Below, piece after piece: positions 39,905-48,982 of a stretch of DNA of 64,000 nucleotides. The notes under the pieces were generated by a model, which was not told the origin of the DNA, did no database searches, and saw only the letters and a program-made list of their open reading frames with translations. This DNA comes from Chitinophaga pinensis. Its GTDB lineage: Bacteria > Bacteroidota > Bacteroidia > Chitinophagales > Chitinophagaceae. The translations under genes were made by a program, and so were the position numbers. Where the stretch lies: the NCBI GenBank assembly GCA_943333125.1, contig CALQSB010000001.1:94381-158380 (forward strand), given 5' to 3'. The first letter of the stretch is position 1. Every line of letters begins with the position of its first letter.

Positions 39905-40723
39905 ATGGAAGCAGAAAAAATTCTACAAGCTGATTTGCTTGATATTCTTTTTGAAAACAGAAACAAAACTTATGGTGCCTATACACTCCGCCGCGATTAT
40001 TCTAATAGATTATACAAGGCATTGGGTTTAATTTTTTCAGGAATTCTGTTGCTTTCCTTATTAATTGCCTCTACAGAAAAGAAAAAGAAATTCTTGACAG
40101 TCCCATCAATAGAAACGGTACTTTATAAATTAACTACTCCACCAAAAGAATCACCTAAGCCAGAAATGCCAAAACAATCAAAGCCAGAAATAAAAAAATC
40201 AAATTCTCAGCTTTTCGTTTCCAAATTGAAAATTATAGACAGCAATGAAGTCTCAACAAGGCTGAGTAAAAATCTCGACAGCAGCCTAATATCTAATGTC
40301 AATCAAATAGGAATAATAGGCGTAACGCCATTGATTAAATGCCCGACATGCAACGTTGACAGCAATTTTGTTAACCCAAAAGATATAACCGCTCCAGACA
40401 AAAAAATGCCAAGACTTACGGCAGAAGTGATGCCTGCTTTTCCAGGTGGCATGGATGCTTTAAGAAAATTTTTGGAAAGAAACCTAAACAATCCTGCTGA
40501 ACTTAATCCTGGAGAAATTGTAGTTGTAAAAGTTCAGTTTATTGTTGGATTTGATGGTAAATTAAAAGGCTTTACTGTAACAGAAGATGGCGGAGAGGTT
40601 TTTAATGAAGAGGTTATCCGGGTTTTGAAAAAAATGCCTCAATGGATTCCTGGAAAATCTCAGGGTGAAAATGTGTCGGTTTATTACTCAATACCCGTAA
40701 AATTTATCGCTCAGGAACAATAG
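39905..40723 (+). CDS. Energy transducer TonB (paralogue A)
   Basis: DLLDILFENRNKTYGAYTLRRDYSNRLYKALG N-terminus; C-terminal TonB domain VQFIVGFDGKLKGFTVTEDGGEVFNEEVIRVLKKMPQWIPGK; start at MEAEKIL. Confidence 0.9.
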   Translation: MEAEKILQADLLDILFENRNKTYGAYTLRRDYSNRLYKALGLIFSGILLLSLLIASTEKKKKFLTVPSIETVLYKLTTPPKESPKPEMPKQSKPEIKKSNSQLFVSKLKIIDSNEVSTRLSKNLDSSLISNVNQIGIIGVTPLIKCPTCNVDSNFVNPKDITAPDKKMPRLTAEVMPAFPGGMDALRKFLERNLNNPAELNPGEIVVVKVQFIVGFDGKLKGFTVTEDGGEVFNEEVIRVLKKMPQWIPGKSQGENVSVYYSIPVKFIAQEQ

Positions 40724-40756
40724 CCGTATTTCTTTATTAAATTGCATCCGTAACAA

Positions 40757-41032
40757 ATGCATCAGCAAGAAATGCCACAAGAAGAAACAGAAGAGGAAAA
40801 ATTAACTACCCGTGAAAAGGGAATAATCAGAATGAGGTCTATCATGGACTATGGAATGGGCTTGTTGTGGACTTCCATGGGTTTCTTTATGATATTTATT
40901 AAACATTTCAATACTGATCTTGCCATACGTTATGATGAATCAACATTGAAAACTTTTGGATCAGTTTGCGTTATTTATGGAATTTTCAGAATTTATCGCG
41001 GCTACAAAAAAAATTACCTAAAAGAAAGATGA
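40757..41032 (+). CDS. Small membrane protein of TonB/PstS cluster
   Basis: Two hydrophobic segments (YGMGLLWTSMGFFMIFIK; FGSVCVIYGIFRIYRG); ATGA overlap with next gene. Confidence 0.7.
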   Translation: MHQQEMPQEETEEEKLTTREKGIIRMRSIMDYGMGLLWTSMGFFMIFIKHFNTDLAIRYDESTLKTFGSVCVIYGIFRIYRGYKKNYLKER

Positions 41033-41970
41033 TCCGTTTGAAACTAAACTCCTTTTTTTTATTTTTTATCCTTTTACTTTTTGCAGGCTGCAAAGATTCT
41101 GCGATGAAAAAAGGAGCAACAGATACACCGCAATCAGGTACTATATATATCAGTGTAGATGAATCTTTCAGACCTGTTATGGAAGACCAGATAAAAATGT
41201 ACGAAGCTTCTTATCCCAATACACATATAATAGCAACTTATAAATCTGAAGCTGATTGTTTCAGAGATTTTTTTAAAGACTCATTAAATCGTCTGGTCAT
41301 AGTTGGAAGAGGCCTAACCAGAAAGGAAGAAAAGTTTATGATTGACTCCTTAGGTTACAATCCCGGGTGTAATGCAGTAGCATCCGATGCCGTTGCAATT
41401 ATTGTAAATTCAAAAAATACAGATACACTTTTTACACTATCCTCATTAAATCAAAATCTTTCGGGGAGAGGAGATAGAAAACTTACCATGGTTTTTGATG
41501 GATTAAACGCTACTAGTACAGTGCGATTTATTAAGGATTCCATTTTAAAAGGGCAGCCTTATGACAGTTCAGTAGTAAGAGCAACAAAAAATAGTAGTGA
41601 AGTAATGAATTATGTAGCTACCCATGAAAATGCAATCGGATTGGTTGGCATCAGCTGGATTGGGAATCCGGAAGATAGTGCTCAGGTTAAATTATTGAAA
41701 ACAGTCAAAATTGCGTACATAAGATGCGATATTTGTGAAAACGCTCCCTTTGTAAAACCATTGCAAGAGTCTATGATTACAAGAAGATATCCTTTGGTAA
41801 GAAGTCTTTATTACATCAATAAAGAAAATTATGAAGGGCTAGGAACGGGATTTACTTCTTTTTTGAAGTTTGAAAGGGGACAGTTGATTTTTAAAAGAGC
41901 TTATTTAGGACCTGTTATGGATTTTGAAGTAAGAAATGTGCAGATAAATAAGTCTTTACCAAAAAATTAA
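41029..41970 (+). CDS. PstS-like substrate-binding lipoprotein
   Basis: Lipobox LLLFAGCKDS; GTIYISVDESFRPVMEDQIKMYEASYPNTHI; start at MIRLKLN. Confidence 0.82.
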   Translation: MIRLKLNSFFLFFILLLFAGCKDSAMKKGATDTPQSGTIYISVDESFRPVMEDQIKMYEASYPNTHIIATYKSEADCFRDFFKDSLNRLVIVGRGLTRKEEKFMIDSLGYNPGCNAVASDAVAIIVNSKNTDTLFTLSSLNQNLSGRGDRKLTMVFDGLNATSTVRFIKDSILKGQPYDSSVVRATKNSSEVMNYVATHENAIGLVGISWIGNPEDSAQVKLLKTVKIAYIRCDICENAPFVKPLQESMITRRYPLVRSLYYINKENYEGLGTGFTSFLKFERGQLIFKRAYLGPVMDFEVRNVQINKSLPKN

Positions 41971-42031
41971 GCAAACCATTAACGGTTTCTTAATTATTTT
42001 TATATAGTTTAATAGTCTTAAAATTAAAAAT

Positions 42032-43708
42032 TTGAAAATGAATATGTCTAAAATGGGAGCTGTTTTGCTGGCCTTACTATTGGTTAATAATCTTTTTGCT
42101 CAAACGTTGGATGAAGGAAAGAAATTTTTATACTATGAGCGTTTTAATAGTGCAAAAGATGTTTTTCAGAAAATCTTAAAAGTTGAGCCTAACAATGAAG
42201 AAGTTATTTATTATCTAGGTCAGTCTATGATTTTGCCAGACGACGTCTCGCCTAAAGATATTGCAGAGGTTAAGGCTATGTATCAATCAAAACTCTCTAT
42301 TTCAAACAGTCAGCTTTTAATGGCGGGAATTGGTCACATAGAATTACTTGAAGGGAAAATTCAGGATGCTAGAAATCATTTTGAAGCAGCTATTTCATTA
42401 AGCCAGGGAAAAAATATTGCCGTACTCAATGCCATAGGATTTGCGAATGGTAATCCTGATTCAAAAAATGGAGATGCCAATTATGCAATAGATAAGTTGA
42501 AGCAGGCAACGCTAATAAAGAAATTCAATGATCCTGAAGTTTTGGTTAATCTTGGCGATGCTTACCGAAAAAATGATGATGGTGGAAATGCAATACAGTC
42601 TTATCAGGCAGCATTGGCCTTGAATCCCAAATATGCCAGAGCTAATTACAGAATTGGAAAATTGTATCAGTCACAGGGAAAAGGTCAGGAACCTATTTTT
42701 ATGGAGCACTTCAATAACGCCATTGCAAACGACCCAATATATGCTCCGGTTTACTCCAATTTATTTAATTATTATTACGAAACAAATGTGGTAAAAGCGG
42801 CTGATTATTTTGAAAAATGGCTGGCTAATTCTGATGAGGATTACAAATCATGTTATTACAAAGCCGCACTTAAATATTCTCAAGGTTATTTTCTTGAAGC
42901 TATTTCGAAATCTGATGAGTGTATTGCTGCAGAAGGAAGCAATCCTTATCCTAACCTTTTCGGTTTGAAGGCCAATGCATACAACAGATTAAAAGATTCG
43001 GTTAAGGCCATAGAAAATTATACTGAATATTTTAAACGTCAAACTCCAGAAAAAATAACTTCAGGAGATTATGTTGAGTATGCAAAAAATCTTTTAAAAA
43101 TCCCTGGAAATGAAGCTCAGGCTGGATTATTCATTCAAAAGGCAGTTGACATGGATTCGGTAGAAGTAAATAAAGTGCTATATATCAAAAGTATCGCGCA
43201 GGTTTATGAGGCATCAAAAAATTACGCAAGTGCTGCAGAGTGGTATAAAAAAATCCTGTCCATCAAAAAAAATCCGGGTAAAGTAGATTTGTACAATACA
43301 GGTTATAACTATTACAAAGGAGCCGCTTATGATTCTGCTCTAGTCTTCTTTAATGCCTACTCTCAAAAATTTCCTGAAGATATTTTCGGATTTTACATGA
43401 CAGGCAAAACAAGCTGGATAATTGATAGTACTTTACAACTCGGTTTGGCAAACGCTTCTTTTGAAAAGACAATACAGATAGGGCTGACAGATACCATAAA
43501 AAACAAGTCTCAACTTATTTATAGTTACAAATACCTCGCAGCTTATCAAGCCAATATCAAAAAAGACAAAGCTCTAGCGATTTCATATTACGACAAGATA
43601 TTATCACTTGATCCCAACGATGCGGAAGCGGCATCCAATAAAACAATTTTATTAACACCTTCTAAAGCCGCCCCTCAAAAACCAAAAGAAGTTCCCAAAA
43701 AACCATAG
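42032..43708 (+). CDS. Tetratricopeptide repeat protein
   Basis: Multiple TPR signatures (PEVLVNLGDAYRKNDDGGNAIQSYQAALALNPKYARANYRIGKLYQSQGK); signal peptide. Confidence 0.9.
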   Translation: MKMNMSKMGAVLLALLLVNNLFAQTLDEGKKFLYYERFNSAKDVFQKILKVEPNNEEVIYYLGQSMILPDDVSPKDIAEVKAMYQSKLSISNSQLLMAGIGHIELLEGKIQDARNHFEAAISLSQGKNIAVLNAIGFANGNPDSKNGDANYAIDKLKQATLIKKFNDPEVLVNLGDAYRKNDDGGNAIQSYQAALALNPKYARANYRIGKLYQSQGKGQEPIFMEHFNNAIANDPIYAPVYSNLFNYYYETNVVKAADYFEKWLANSDEDYKSCYYKAALKYSQGYFLEAISKSDECIAAEGSNPYPNLFGLKANAYNRLKDSVKAIENYTEYFKRQTPEKITSGDYVEYAKNLLKIPGNEAQAGLFIQKAVDMDSVEVNKVLYIKSIAQVYEASKNYASAAEWYKKILSIKKNPGKVDLYNTGYNYYKGAAYDSALVFFNAYSQKFPEDIFGFYMTGKTSWIIDSTLQLGLANASFEKTIQIGLTDTIKNKSQLIYSYKYLAAYQANIKKDKALAISYYDKILSLDPNDAEAASNKTILLTPSKAAPQKPKEVPKKP

Positions 43709-43752
43709 TTATCTCTTAATTCAACAATATTTGAATAAAAAATTATCAATTA

Positions 43753-43785
43753 AAGCCCGATATTAAAAAATGTCGGGTTTTTATT
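43753..43785 (+). terminator. Terminator upstream of nuo cluster
   Basis: AAGCCCGATATTAAAAAATGTCGGGTTTTTATTTTTTTT. Confidence 0.75.
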
Positions 43786-43851
43786 TTTTTTCGGCATTGG
43801 AAATTAGTGCAGCTATCTTATTTTTGCATACCAAATTTCAAGCAATAGAAT

Positions 43852-44244
43852 ATGCCCTTTACTTTACTTCAGGCAGAAATCAATACCGCAGCCGACTACT
43901 TGCCCATAGTTATTCAGGTGATTTTTGCTTTAGGGCTGGTTTTTACAATTATCTGGGGATCCGATTTACTTGGACCTAAAAGAAAGACTTCTGATAAATT
44001 ACAGAATTTTGAAAGTGGAATCGAAATAAAAGAAAACGCCCGTCAGCCTATGGCTATCAAGTATTTTCTGGTTGCCATTTTATTTGTATTATTTGATGTG
44101 GAAGTTATTTTTTTCTATCCTTATGCTGTTAATTTCCGTGCTTTGGGATGGGATGGATTTATCGCAGTTGTTCTATTTGTAGCCTCATTTCTTACAGGCT
44201 TTATTTATATATTCAAGAAAGGTGCAATGAAATGGGAGGAATAA
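43852..44244 (+). CDS. nuoA: NADH-quinone oxidoreductase subunit A
   Basis: KLQNFESGIEIKENARQPMAIKYFLVAILFVLFDVEVIFFYPYAVNFRALG. Confidence 0.95.
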   Translation: MPFTLLQAEINTAADYLPIVIQVIFALGLVFTIIWGSDLLGPKRKTSDKLQNFESGIEIKENARQPMAIKYFLVAILFVLFDVEVIFFYPYAVNFRALGWDGFIAVVLFVASFLTGFIYIFKKGAMKWEE

Positions 44245-44316
44245 ATCATGTTCAATTTTCAAGCTTAGGACGTAATAACCTTAAACCTTGAACATTAAAC
44301 TTTTAAACTATTAAAC

Positions 44317-44880
44317 ATGGCTCGTCCAGTACAATTTAATAACACAATAAAATTTGAAGGCATTCCCGAAGGCTATATGGGCGAAGGCTATATGGCAACA
44401 AACTTTGAAAAAGTGGTGAGCCTTGCCCGGAAGAATTCTATCTGGCCCTTACCTTTTGCTACCAGTTGTTGTGGAATTGAATTTATGGCTACAATGGCCA
44501 GTCATTATGATTTAGCTCGTTTTGGTTCGGAAAGAGTAGGATTTTCTCCACGCCAATGTGATTTATTGATGGTGATGGGAACAATTGCAAAGAAAATGGG
44601 GCCTGTTCTGAAACAAGTTTATGTACAAATGGCAGAGCCTCGCTGGGTGATTGCTGTTGGTGCCTGTGCTAGCAGCGGTGGTATTTTCGACACTTATTCT
44701 GTGTTGCAGGGAATTGATCAGGTTATTCCAGTGGATGTTTATGTACCAGGTTGCCCTCCAAGACCAGAAGCTATTCTTGATGGGTTTATGAAAATTCAGG
44801 ATTTGGTAAATGCAGAAGGATTAAGAAGAAGACACAGTGATCAGTATAAAGATTTGATGGGGAGTTATGGGATACAATAG
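44317..44880 (+). CDS. nuoB: NADH-quinone oxidoreductase subunit B
   Basis: WPLPFATSCCGIEFMATMASHYDLARFGSERVGFSPRQCDLLMVMGTI. Confidence 0.97.
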   Translation: MARPVQFNNTIKFEGIPEGYMGEGYMATNFEKVVSLARKNSIWPLPFATSCCGIEFMATMASHYDLARFGSERVGFSPRQCDLLMVMGTIAKKMGPVLKQVYVQMAEPRWVIAVGACASSGGIFDTYSVLQGIDQVIPVDVYVPGCPPRPEAILDGFMKIQDLVNAEGLRRRHSDQYKDLMGSYGIQ

Positions 44881-44892
44881 TGATGTTTAAAA

Positions 44893-44928
44893 GGTTCAAT
44901 AGGTTTAATAGGTTCAATAGGTTCAATA
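44893..44928. repeat. Four tandem copies of 9-bp GGTTCAATA
   Basis: GGTTCAATA GGTTTAATA GGTTCAATA GGTTCAATA in the nuoB-nuoC spacer. Confidence 0.9.
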
Positions 44929-44980
44929 GGTTTTCGAAATAACATTTTGAACATTTCAAACCTCTGAAACAATAAAATTT

Positions 44981-45484
44981 ATGTTAACAAACGAAATCAT
45001 ACAACTAAAACTTACAGAAAAATTCTGTGATGTATTAACCGATTGGCAGGAGCCTTATGGTATGCTGACTTTTACTGCACCAAAAGAAATAAATCTCAAA
45101 GTATTACAGTTTTTGTTTGATGATGCGGAATTGAAATTTACTTTTTTAACTGACCTGCAGGCGGTTCATTATCCTGATCACAAAGGGGCGGAATTGGCTG
45201 TGGTATATCACTTACATAACTGGACCGATAATGTCCGTATCAGATTCAAAGTTTTTACAGATATCATTCAGCCGGATGTTTACAGTGCAACTGCATTGTA
45301 TCAATCAGCTAATTTTATGGAAAGAGAAACCTATGATTTCTACGGTGTAAATTTTGTCGGACATCCTAATCTGATCAGAATTTTGAACGTGGATGAGATG
45401 GATTATTTTCCAATGAGAAAAGAATATCCATTGGAAGATCAGACAAGAATTGATAAAGATGATGAGATGTTTGGAAGGGGGTAG
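44981..45484 (+). CDS. nuoC: NADH-quinone oxidoreductase subunit C
   Basis: FMERETYDFYGVNFVGHPNLIRILNVDEMDYFPMRKEYPLED. Confidence 0.95.
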   Translation: MLTNEIIQLKLTEKFCDVLTDWQEPYGMLTFTAPKEINLKVLQFLFDDAELKFTFLTDLQAVHYPDHKGAELAVVYHLHNWTDNVRIRFKVFTDIIQPDVYSATALYQSANFMERETYDFYGVNFVGHPNLIRILNVDEMDYFPMRKEYPLEDQTRIDKDDEMFGRG

Positions 45485-45607
45485 GAGAATACAGAATACT
45501 AGATTCTGGATACTAGATACTGGATGTAGGTCATAATCTAGAATCTAGGATCAAGAATCAAGATTCCAGCATCTGAAAATAAAATAACAATCGAATTAAT
45601 ACGCAGC

Positions 45608-46837
45608 ATGAGCGAACACATACTTTTACCGGAAGGAAGCATTGAAAAGCAGACCACAACACTAAACTTGGGGCCAACGCATCCTGCAACTCATGGTGTG
45701 TTTCAGAATATTTTGGAACTAGACGGGGAGCGTATCATGAAAGCAACTTCTACAGTTGGCTATATTCATCGTGCATTTGAAAAAATTGCAGAAAGAAGAC
45801 CATTATATCAGATTACACCGCTTACAGACAGATTGAATTATTGCTCATCTCCAATTAATAATATGGGATGGCATTTGACCTGTGAGAAACTATTGGCTGT
45901 TTCCACTCCAAAGCGTGTAGATTATCTGCGAATCATAATTATGGAACTTGCCCGGATTTCAGATCATCTGATTTGTAATTCTATTGTTGGTGTAGATAGT
46001 GGCGCTTATTCAGGCTTTCTATATGTTATGCAATTCAGAGAATTGATTTACGAAATTTATGAGGAAGTTTGCGGATCAAGACTAACGACTAACATTGGCC
46101 GAATTGGTGGTTTTGAAAGAAATTTCACTAATGCTGCATTTGAAAAACTTGAAAAATTTCTGGACGAAAAAACAGGTTATCCTGCTCAATTAAAAGAGTT
46201 TGAAAACCTATTCAGCAGAAACAGAATCTTTATGGATCGTACTATCGGGTGTGGTCCCATCACTGCCGAACGTGCCATGAATTATGGTTTTACAGGTCCG
46301 AACCTTCGTGCAGCCGGTGTTGATTACGATGTAAGAGTACATTCGCCTTATTCAAGTTATCAGGATTTTGATTTTACTGTTCCAGTTGGAAATACAGGAG
46401 ATTGTTATGATCGTTTTTTGGTGCGGAATGAAGAAATGTGGCAAAGTTTGAGCATCGTCAATCAGGCATATAAAAAAGTTCAGGAATTCAAAGGTGCTGA
46501 GGCAGATGTTTTTCATGCTGATGTTCCTGCTTATTATCTTCCAGAAAAGAAAGATGTGTATACAAAAATGGAAGCATTGATTTACCATTTTAAAATTGTA
46601 ATGGGGGAAACAGAAATGCCGGTTGGAGAAGTATATCATTCCGTTGAAGGGGCTAATGGCGAACTGGGATTTTATCTGATTAGCGATGGCGGACGTACAC
46701 CATACAGATTACATTTTCGTCGACCTTGCTTTATTTATTATCAGGCTTATCCTGAATTAATTAAAGGTGGAATGTTGAGTGATGCGGTGATAACGATGAG
46801 TAGTTTGAATTTGATTGCGGGGGAACTGGATGCTTAA
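45608..46837 (+). CDS. nuoD: NADH-quinone oxidoreductase subunit D
   Basis: TLNLGPTHPATHGVFQNILELDGERI; GYIHRAFEKIAERRPLYQ; IGGFERNFTNAAF. Confidence 0.97.
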   Translation: MSEHILLPEGSIEKQTTTLNLGPTHPATHGVFQNILELDGERIMKATSTVGYIHRAFEKIAERRPLYQITPLTDRLNYCSSPINNMGWHLTCEKLLAVSTPKRVDYLRIIIMELARISDHLICNSIVGVDSGAYSGFLYVMQFRELIYEIYEEVCGSRLTTNIGRIGGFERNFTNAAFEKLEKFLDEKTGYPAQLKEFENLFSRNRIFMDRTIGCGPITAERAMNYGFTGPNLRAAGVDYDVRVHSPYSSYQDFDFTVPVGNTGDCYDRFLVRNEEMWQSLSIVNQAYKKVQEFKGAEADVFHADVPAYYLPEKKDVYTKMEALIYHFKIVMGETEMPVGEVYHSVEGANGELGFYLISDGGRTPYRLHFRRPCFIYYQAYPELIKGGMLSDAVITMSSLNLIAGELDA

Positions 46838-46908
46838 TAGTATTAAAAATTAAAAATTCAAAAATCAAAATTTGACTATTGAGTTTTAACTTTTGAATTA
46901 AAAGAATA

Positions 46909-47400
46909 ATGATACAGTTTAAAGAAACAAGCCTTAAAAAAGTAGCAGAGATTATCGCTCGTTATCCGGAGGGTAAACAAAAGAGTGCGCTCTTGCCTGT
47001 TTTGCATTTGGCTCAGGTGGAGTTTGGTGGCTGGTTGGATGTTCCTGTAATGGACTATGTGGCCACTTTGTTGAAAATTGAACCTATTGAAGTTTATGAA
47101 GTAGCCAGCTTTTACAGCATGTACAATTTAAAACCTGTTGGGAAATTTTTATTTGAAGTTTGTCAAACAGGCCCCTGCATGTTAAATGGCAGCGATAATA
47201 TTATTGATTACATCAAACAGAAATTAAATATCGGTGTTGGTGAAACTACAACTGATGGGATGTTTACATTGAAAACTGTAGAATGTTTGGGTGCATGTGG
47301 ATATGCACCTATGATGCAGTTTGGTAAAACATACCGCGAACATTTAACCAAAGAAAAAGTTGACGCAATTATAGAAGAGTGCAGAGCAAAAGCTAATTAA
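46909..47400 (+). CDS. nuoE: NADH-quinone oxidoreductase subunit E
   Basis: VYEVASFYSMYNLKPVGKFLFEVCQTGPCMLNG; VECLGACGYAPMMQ. Confidence 0.96.
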   Translation: MIQFKETSLKKVAEIIARYPEGKQKSALLPVLHLAQVEFGGWLDVPVMDYVATLLKIEPIEVYEVASFYSMYNLKPVGKFLFEVCQTGPCMLNGSDNIIDYIKQKLNIGVGETTTDGMFTLKTVECLGACGYAPMMQFGKTYREHLTKEKVDAIIEECRAKAN

Positions 47401-47405
47401 TTACA

Positions 47406-48758
47406 ATGGCAAGAAAATTATTACTTGAAAAAGCGCATGTAGAAGGCATCAGGCATTATGATGTATATCGTCGTGAAGGCGGTTATCGCAGTGTAGAAAA
47501 AGCTTTGAAAATGCAACCTGCCGATATCGTTGAAGAAGTAAAGAAAAGCGGATTGAGAGGCAGGGGTGGCGCAGGATTTCCCACCGGAATGAAGTGGAGT
47601 TTTCTTGCAAAACCTGATGGCATTCCCCGCTATCTGGTATGTAACGCTGATGAAAGCGAGCCCGGTACATTTAAAGACAGATATTTAATGGAATTCATTC
47701 CTCATATTTTAATTGAAGGAATGATCGTTTCATCTTACGCGTTAGGAAGTAATAGCAGTTATATTTATATCAGAGGTGAATACGATTGGATTACAGATAT
47801 TCTTGAAGCCGCCATTACAGAAGCCAAACAAAACGGATGGTTAGGTAAAAATATACAAGGCTCTGGTTTTGATATGGAACTTTATGTTCAAAGAGGAGCA
47901 GGTGCTTATATATGCGGAGAAGAAACGGCATTGCTTGAATCATTGGAAGGGAAAAGAGGCAATCCAAGAATTAAACCACCATTTCCTGCAATAAAAGGTT
48001 TGTGGGGTTGTCCAACAGTAGTCAATAATGTAGAAACATTGGCAGCTGTTGTTCCTATAATTAACGAAGGGGGTGATGAGTATGCTAAAATTGGTGTAGG
48101 CCGTTCAACCGGAACTAAATTAATTTCTGCCTGCGGAAATATCAATAAACCTGGTATTTATGAAATTGATATGACTATCTCTGTAGAAGAATTTATTTAC
48201 AGTGATGAATATTGTGGAGGTATTCCAAACGGAAAAAAAATAAAAGCTTGTATTCCAGGCGGTTCTTCTGTGCCCATTCTTCCGGCTAATTTATTACTGA
48301 CAACTGCAAAAGGTGAAAAGCGTTTAATGAACTACGAGAGTTTGAGTGATGGTGGTTTTGCAACAGGAAGTATGATGGGTTCTGGAGGATTTATAGTATT
48401 GGATGAAGATCAGTGTGTTGTTCGTCATACCTATTCTTTGGCGAGATTTTATCGTCATGAAAGTTGCGGTCAGTGTAGCCCTTGTCGTGAGGGTACAGGC
48501 TGGATGGAGAAGATTTTATTGAATATAGAAAAAGGCAAAGGGAAAATGAGTGATATTGATTTGCTTTGGGATATTCAGAGTAAGATAGAAGGAAACACGA
48601 TATGTCCGTTAGGAGATGCTGCAGCATGGCCGGTAGCAGCAGCTATCAGACATTTCCGTGATGAATTTGAATGGCATGTGAACAATCCGGAGAAATGTCT
48701 TACAGAGAATTTTGGACTGAGACATTATGCGGATCCAATACATGTGCCTACAAATTAA
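47406..48758 (+). CDS. nuoF: NADH-quinone oxidoreductase subunit F
   Basis: GLRGRGGAGFPTGMKWSF; NADESEPGTFKDRYLME; YICGEETALLESLEGKRGNPR; ESCGQCSPCREGTGWM. Confidence 0.97.
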   Translation: MARKLLLEKAHVEGIRHYDVYRREGGYRSVEKALKMQPADIVEEVKKSGLRGRGGAGFPTGMKWSFLAKPDGIPRYLVCNADESEPGTFKDRYLMEFIPHILIEGMIVSSYALGSNSSYIYIRGEYDWITDILEAAITEAKQNGWLGKNIQGSGFDMELYVQRGAGAYICGEETALLESLEGKRGNPRIKPPFPAIKGLWGCPTVVNNVETLAAVVPIINEGGDEYAKIGVGRSTGTKLISACGNINKPGIYEIDMTISVEEFIYSDEYCGGIPNGKKIKACIPGGSSVPILPANLLLTTAKGEKRLMNYESLSDGGFATGSMMGSGGFIVLDEDQCVVRHTYSLARFYRHESCGQCSPCREGTGWMEKILLNIEKGKGKMSDIDLLWDIQSKIEGNTICPLGDAAAWPVAAAIRHFRDEFEWHVNNPEKCLTENFGLRHYADPIHVPTN

Positions 48759-48982
48759 AAATTAAAAAGTAAAAATTAAAAAACGTGGAGTAGGATTGGA
48801 TTGAGGAGAATTTGATAGAAGAAGGGTACAAACCTAATAATATCAAACATAGTGTTTTTGCTTTTCAAAAAGGAAGAAATAAATAAATTGATTATTGAAG
48901 CAGCAGAAATTTCGAGTATGACCGCTTCAATTATCTTAAAATCAAAATAAGTGAATTGATTTTTGACTTTTGACTTTTTAAT

